Part shown: positions 5,719 through 7,743 of the stretch, piece by piece
How the letters are laid out: each line of letters begins with the position of its first letter
Position numbering within the stretch: the stretch's first letter is position 1
Assembly: GCA_025449435.1 (NCBI GenBank)
Contig: JANWJO010000005.1
Span: 1-7,743 of the forward strand
Source of the DNA: Chloroflexota bacterium
GTDB taxonomy: Bacteria > Chloroflexota > UBA4733
Direction of reading: 5' to 3'
DNA length: 7,743 nt
Notes under the pieces: generated by a model
Database searches by the model: none
Seen by the model: only the letters and a program-made list of their open reading frames with translations
What the model was told of the DNA's origin: nothing
Made by a program: the position numbers and the translations under genes

Positions 5719-6297
5719 TTAGGTGTTAAGGTTGCGAGCGTTCTTGTCGTTCAGAGCTTTTTTCCCTGCGGCCTGTTCAGCAGCGGTTCTCCCCGTGTTG
5801 GACGCAAGAGCCGCTCGGCCCGCTTCCATCTCGGCCCGCGTGTTCTCAGGGATGTTGGCTGGAAGCACTTCTTCCGGAGCCATATTCGGCTCGGGTGGCA
5901 TGCCAAACACATCCGGAATCTCGTTGGTCACCGAATGACGATGAGCCTTGGCCTGCTCCTCAGCCCGCACGCTGGCCTGCGCCCGCGCCTGATCGCCAGC
6001 CCAAGGGCTGGACGGCGCATCTGCTGCGTCGAGTTCAGCGAGCCTCTCGCCCGCCCTTGCCTCCGCCTCGGCATTGGCTTCCGCCTGCGCCGCCGCTCGC
6101 TCAGCGGGAGTCTGCTCGCGCGATGGAGCATACACCCTCGGCTCCCTCGCGGGTTGGTAGGGTGGTGCGCCGTACGGGGGAACCTGCGGTGTTTTGTCGG
6201 GGTCAGGCTTGCCATGCAGGGGGTTTGGCCGCGTGGACGGATTGTCGTGCGGTTGAGCCACCGAAGGGGTCGGGGGTTTTACTGGGGTCGTCGCCAT
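5719..6297 (-). CDS. Pro/Ala/Glu-rich hypothetical phage protein
   Basis: A 192-residue protein with ATG at 6297 and a clear AAGGAG (6305-6310) 7 nt upstream; stop TAA at 5719-5721. No family is recognised. Residues 1-62 are Pro-rich and probably disordered, with many PP and P-x-P steps (PVKPPTPS, PQVPPYGAPPYQP). Residues 63-119 are Ala/Glu/Arg/Gln-rich (TPAERAAAQAEANAEAEARA), consistent with a long helix or coiled coil interrupted around DAPSSPWAG (93-101). Residues 125-192 hold a second Pro stretch (PDVFGMPPEPNMAPEEVLP) and a basic Ala/Asn-rich end. There is no signal peptide or membrane helix. It lies between the tail fibre and the large structural gene in the same operon, so a minor virion or scaffold/assembly role is possible but unsupported. 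Its GC-rich look follows from Ala, Pro, Arg and Gly codons. Confidence 0.7.
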   Translation of the reverse strand: MATTPVKPPTPSVAQPHDNPSTRPNPLHGKPDPDKTPQVPPYGAPPYQPAREPRVYAPSREQTPAERAAAQAEANAEAEARAGERLAELDAADAPSSPWAGDQARAQASVRAEEQAKAHRHSVTNEIPDVFGMPPEPNMAPEEVLPANIPENTRAEMEAGRAALASNTGRTAAEQAAGKKALNDKNARNLNT

Positions 6298-6321
6298 ATC
6301 TGTTCTCCTTTGGGTTGTAGT
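6298..6321 (-). promoter_or_regulatory. Ribosome binding site gap without the palindrome
   Basis: This 24-nt gap between the fibre stop (6322-6324) and the ATG at 6297 reads ACCCAAAGGAGAACAGAT next to the start, giving a canonical AAGGAG at 7 nt. It is the only gap in the window that lacks the ACTCT/AGAGT element, and it has no hairpin or T-run that would suggest a terminator. Confidence 0.6.
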
Positions 6322-7743
6322 TTAGGTCAACGCTAGCGCATCGAAAACAAGACCGGAGCGTAGCGCTGCATTCATACTCGCTGAGTAACCAGTTTGAGCC
6401 GCAGCAAAAATTTGATACTCCGAATAAGAATAACTCTGCGCAAGAGGCCCGTTCCTAAGAACTTGGTAAAGCCCTACGAACCCAGCCCCCGGAGCATTGC
6501 CATGGCTAAAATACGATCCATTAAAGCCAATGACCATAGTGTGGGCCGCTGTCGTGGAAATAGGAGTTGTGGCTAAGCCCGCAGAACTCGTAGTGAGCTT
6601 AGCCGGAAGCGAAACATTAGTATCCCACGGAACTGTGAGACTGTTAACACCATGAACCGCAATCAACTGGAGCGTAGCCGCATCGAACTGTCCGCTAGGG
6701 GGCGCAGTTGTTACCGTAATAGTTTGATTAGTCAATGGGGCCGCAGCCGCAGCCCACCACACTTCCATATCAGCATAAGGACCACTAGGGTCAGAAAAAG
6801 CATATGCGGATCGCCGCGCCCACGTCAGACCACCCCCACTGACGCCACTAACAACCGGACCAGCATTTGTAGACATCCACTCAACGTGAACGAGCGCCAG
6901 AATAATATCGTTGGTGCGCGTCGTTGTAATTGCTGCACTTACTGTGGTAGCGCTAATGGCGGAACCAACCGCCCCCGCACCATCAATGGACGACAATGGC
7001 GTTGCATAAGATTGCCAAGCTGCACCATAGATCGCCCCGCCAGCATTGTTAGTGTACAGTTCGATAATGTCGGTACTGTTCGGTGTGATGGTAGGCACAA
7101 CGTTGCCCGGCCAAACAGTTCCCGTGGGCCAACCAGCAATCGTAAACGAGCCAGTATTCTGAATCACTAACCGTAATCTGGCAGGCCCGGCAGTCGTAGG
7201 CCAGTTAATGATGCTAACCGAAGTGATATTCGCCGTCAAAGACAAGTTTACATCGCGACCAAGCGAGCAGTCAATAGTAAGGCCCGCGCCAGCCTGAACG
7301 ATAGCTTGCGTGGTGCCATCAACATATTGTTTGGTAGCGACATCAAGCGCAGCCACCGGGGCTTGACCAACCGTAGCACTACCAGCAACCAAAGCCCCGC
7401 TAAAGGTAGCAGTCGTACCAAGCAAATTACCAGTCAACGTTCCACCAGTTAGTGGCAAGTAGCTCGATCCAATGTCATGTCCAATCCCACCAAGTACCGT
7501 CCACTCTGTAGAGTCGAATGCGCTGGCGGTGACCGCAACTTTCGCGTAGTAGAGCACCCCAGCTTGAACAACGAAATCACCTATGGCGTAGTTCGCATTG
7601 GCGGAGAACAACCGTACCCCACCCAAATCCTTCGGGGTGCCAGTTGGGTCAATCACGCCGTACTGCATGTCAGCTAAATTGACATAAAGTTCGCCGGGTT
7701 TACGCCCTGTCGGACGAACCCCAGTAGAACTTGAATGTTGAGT
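6322..7743 (-). CDS. Phage tail fibre protein, 5' end outside window
   Basis: The frame is open from the window edge to TAA at 6322-6324, giving 473 visible residues. The ATG at 7668 (visible residue 26) is not the start: the 25 residues before it include GVRPTGRKPGELYVNLAD, the conserved N-terminal virion-anchoring signature of many phage tail fibres, continuing into QYGVIDPTGTPKDLGGVRLF. Then come a carbohydrate-binding-module-like patch (NYAIGDFVVQAGVLYYAKV ... EWTVLGG, about 51-86), the fibre repeat LPLTGGTLTG (96-105), ATKQYVDG (136-143), a beta domain (about 155-247, VIQNTGSFTIAGWPTGTVWP) found in fibre shafts, and a C-terminal beta-sandwich-like domain (about 250-473) with GGGLTWARRSAYAF and DMEVWWAAAAAPLTNQTITV. 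The C-terminal domain is the likely receptor-binding or exchangeable part. Typical anchors start only a few residues upstream, so few residues are probably missing. Confidence 0.85.
   Translation of the reverse strand, partial: TQHSSSTGVRPTGRKPGELYVNLADMQYGVIDPTGTPKDLGGVRLFSANANYAIGDFVVQAGVLYYAKVAVTASAFDSTEWTVLGGIGHDIGSSYLPLTGGTLTGNLLGTTATFSGALVAGSATVGQAPVAALDVATKQYVDGTTQAIVQAGAGLTIDCSLGRDVNLSLTANITSVSIINWPTTAGPARLRLVIQNTGSFTIAGWPTGTVWPGNVVPTITPNSTDIIELYTNNAGGAIYGAAWQSYATPLSSIDGAGAVGSAISATTVSAAITTTRTNDIILALVHVEWMSTNAGPVVSGVSGGGLTWARRSAYAFSDPSGPYADMEVWWAAAAAPLTNQTITVTTAPPSGQFDAATLQLIAVHGVNSLTVPWDTNVSLPAKLTTSSAGLATTPISTTAAHTMVIGFNGSYFSHGNAPGAGFVGLYQVLRNGPLAQSYSYSEYQIFAAAQTGYSASMNAALRSGLVFDALALT

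Noticed and set aside
6322..7743. A diversity-generating retroelement target in the fibre gene
   Set aside because: There is no reverse transcriptase, no template repeat of the 3' end and no C-type-lectin-like variable domain in the window.
1..7743. tRNA genes, CRISPR array, insertion sequence or attachment site
   Set aside because: No cloverleaf, regular spacer array, transposase or flanking direct repeats were seen; coding sequence fills almost the whole window.

Overview
The window is a slice of the virion-structural module of a tailed double-stranded DNA phage (or prophage), most likely a short-tailed (podovirus-like) phage of a Gram-negative host. The basis is a tail fibre with the classic GRKPGELYVNLAD / LPLTGGTLTG / ATKQYVDG signature, a large beta-rich head-tail or tail-hub type structural protein, an internal-virion (DNA-ejection) type protein, and a virion-type peptidoglycan hydrolase with a transglycosylase-like motif. 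Host and phage genus cannot be named from the sequence. No integrase, tRNA, terminase, portal or capsid gene is present.

All seven genes lie on the minus strand and are packed head to tail, so transcription runs from high to low coordinates. In that order they are: a tail fibre whose 5' end lies beyond base 7743 (6322-7743); a Pro/Ala/Glu-rich protein of unknown function (5719-6297); a 757-residue structural protein with a repeat-built insert (3419-5692); a small collagen-like virion protein (2988-3422); a GNAT-type acetyltransferase (2479-2991); a 434-residue internal virion protein (1152-2456); and a lysozyme/transglycosylase-like protein that runs off base 1 (1-1133). The last gene has no stop codon inside the window, so a search needing both start and stop would miss it. 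Its frame is open for 377 codons.

Gene junctions are either 4-nt overlaps (3419-3422 and 2988-2991) or gaps of 18-26 nt. No room is left for internal promoters or terminators, and none was seen, so the genes are probably co-transcribed from a late promoter outside the window and coupled at translation. Three of the four gaps carry the same 17-18 nt near-palindrome (core ACTCT-N-AGAGT), whose right arm supplies the Shine-Dalgarno-like GAGAG of the next gene. This repeated start-associated element is the most unusual feature here.

Functionally, the fibre would bind the host, the large structural protein and collagen-like protein would form part of the tail or connector, and the last two proteins would probably travel in the capsid and help pass DNA through the envelope, with the hydrolase domain opening peptidoglycan. 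The roles of the acetyltransferase and the Pro-rich protein are unknown. No stretch over 300 bases lacks a gene.
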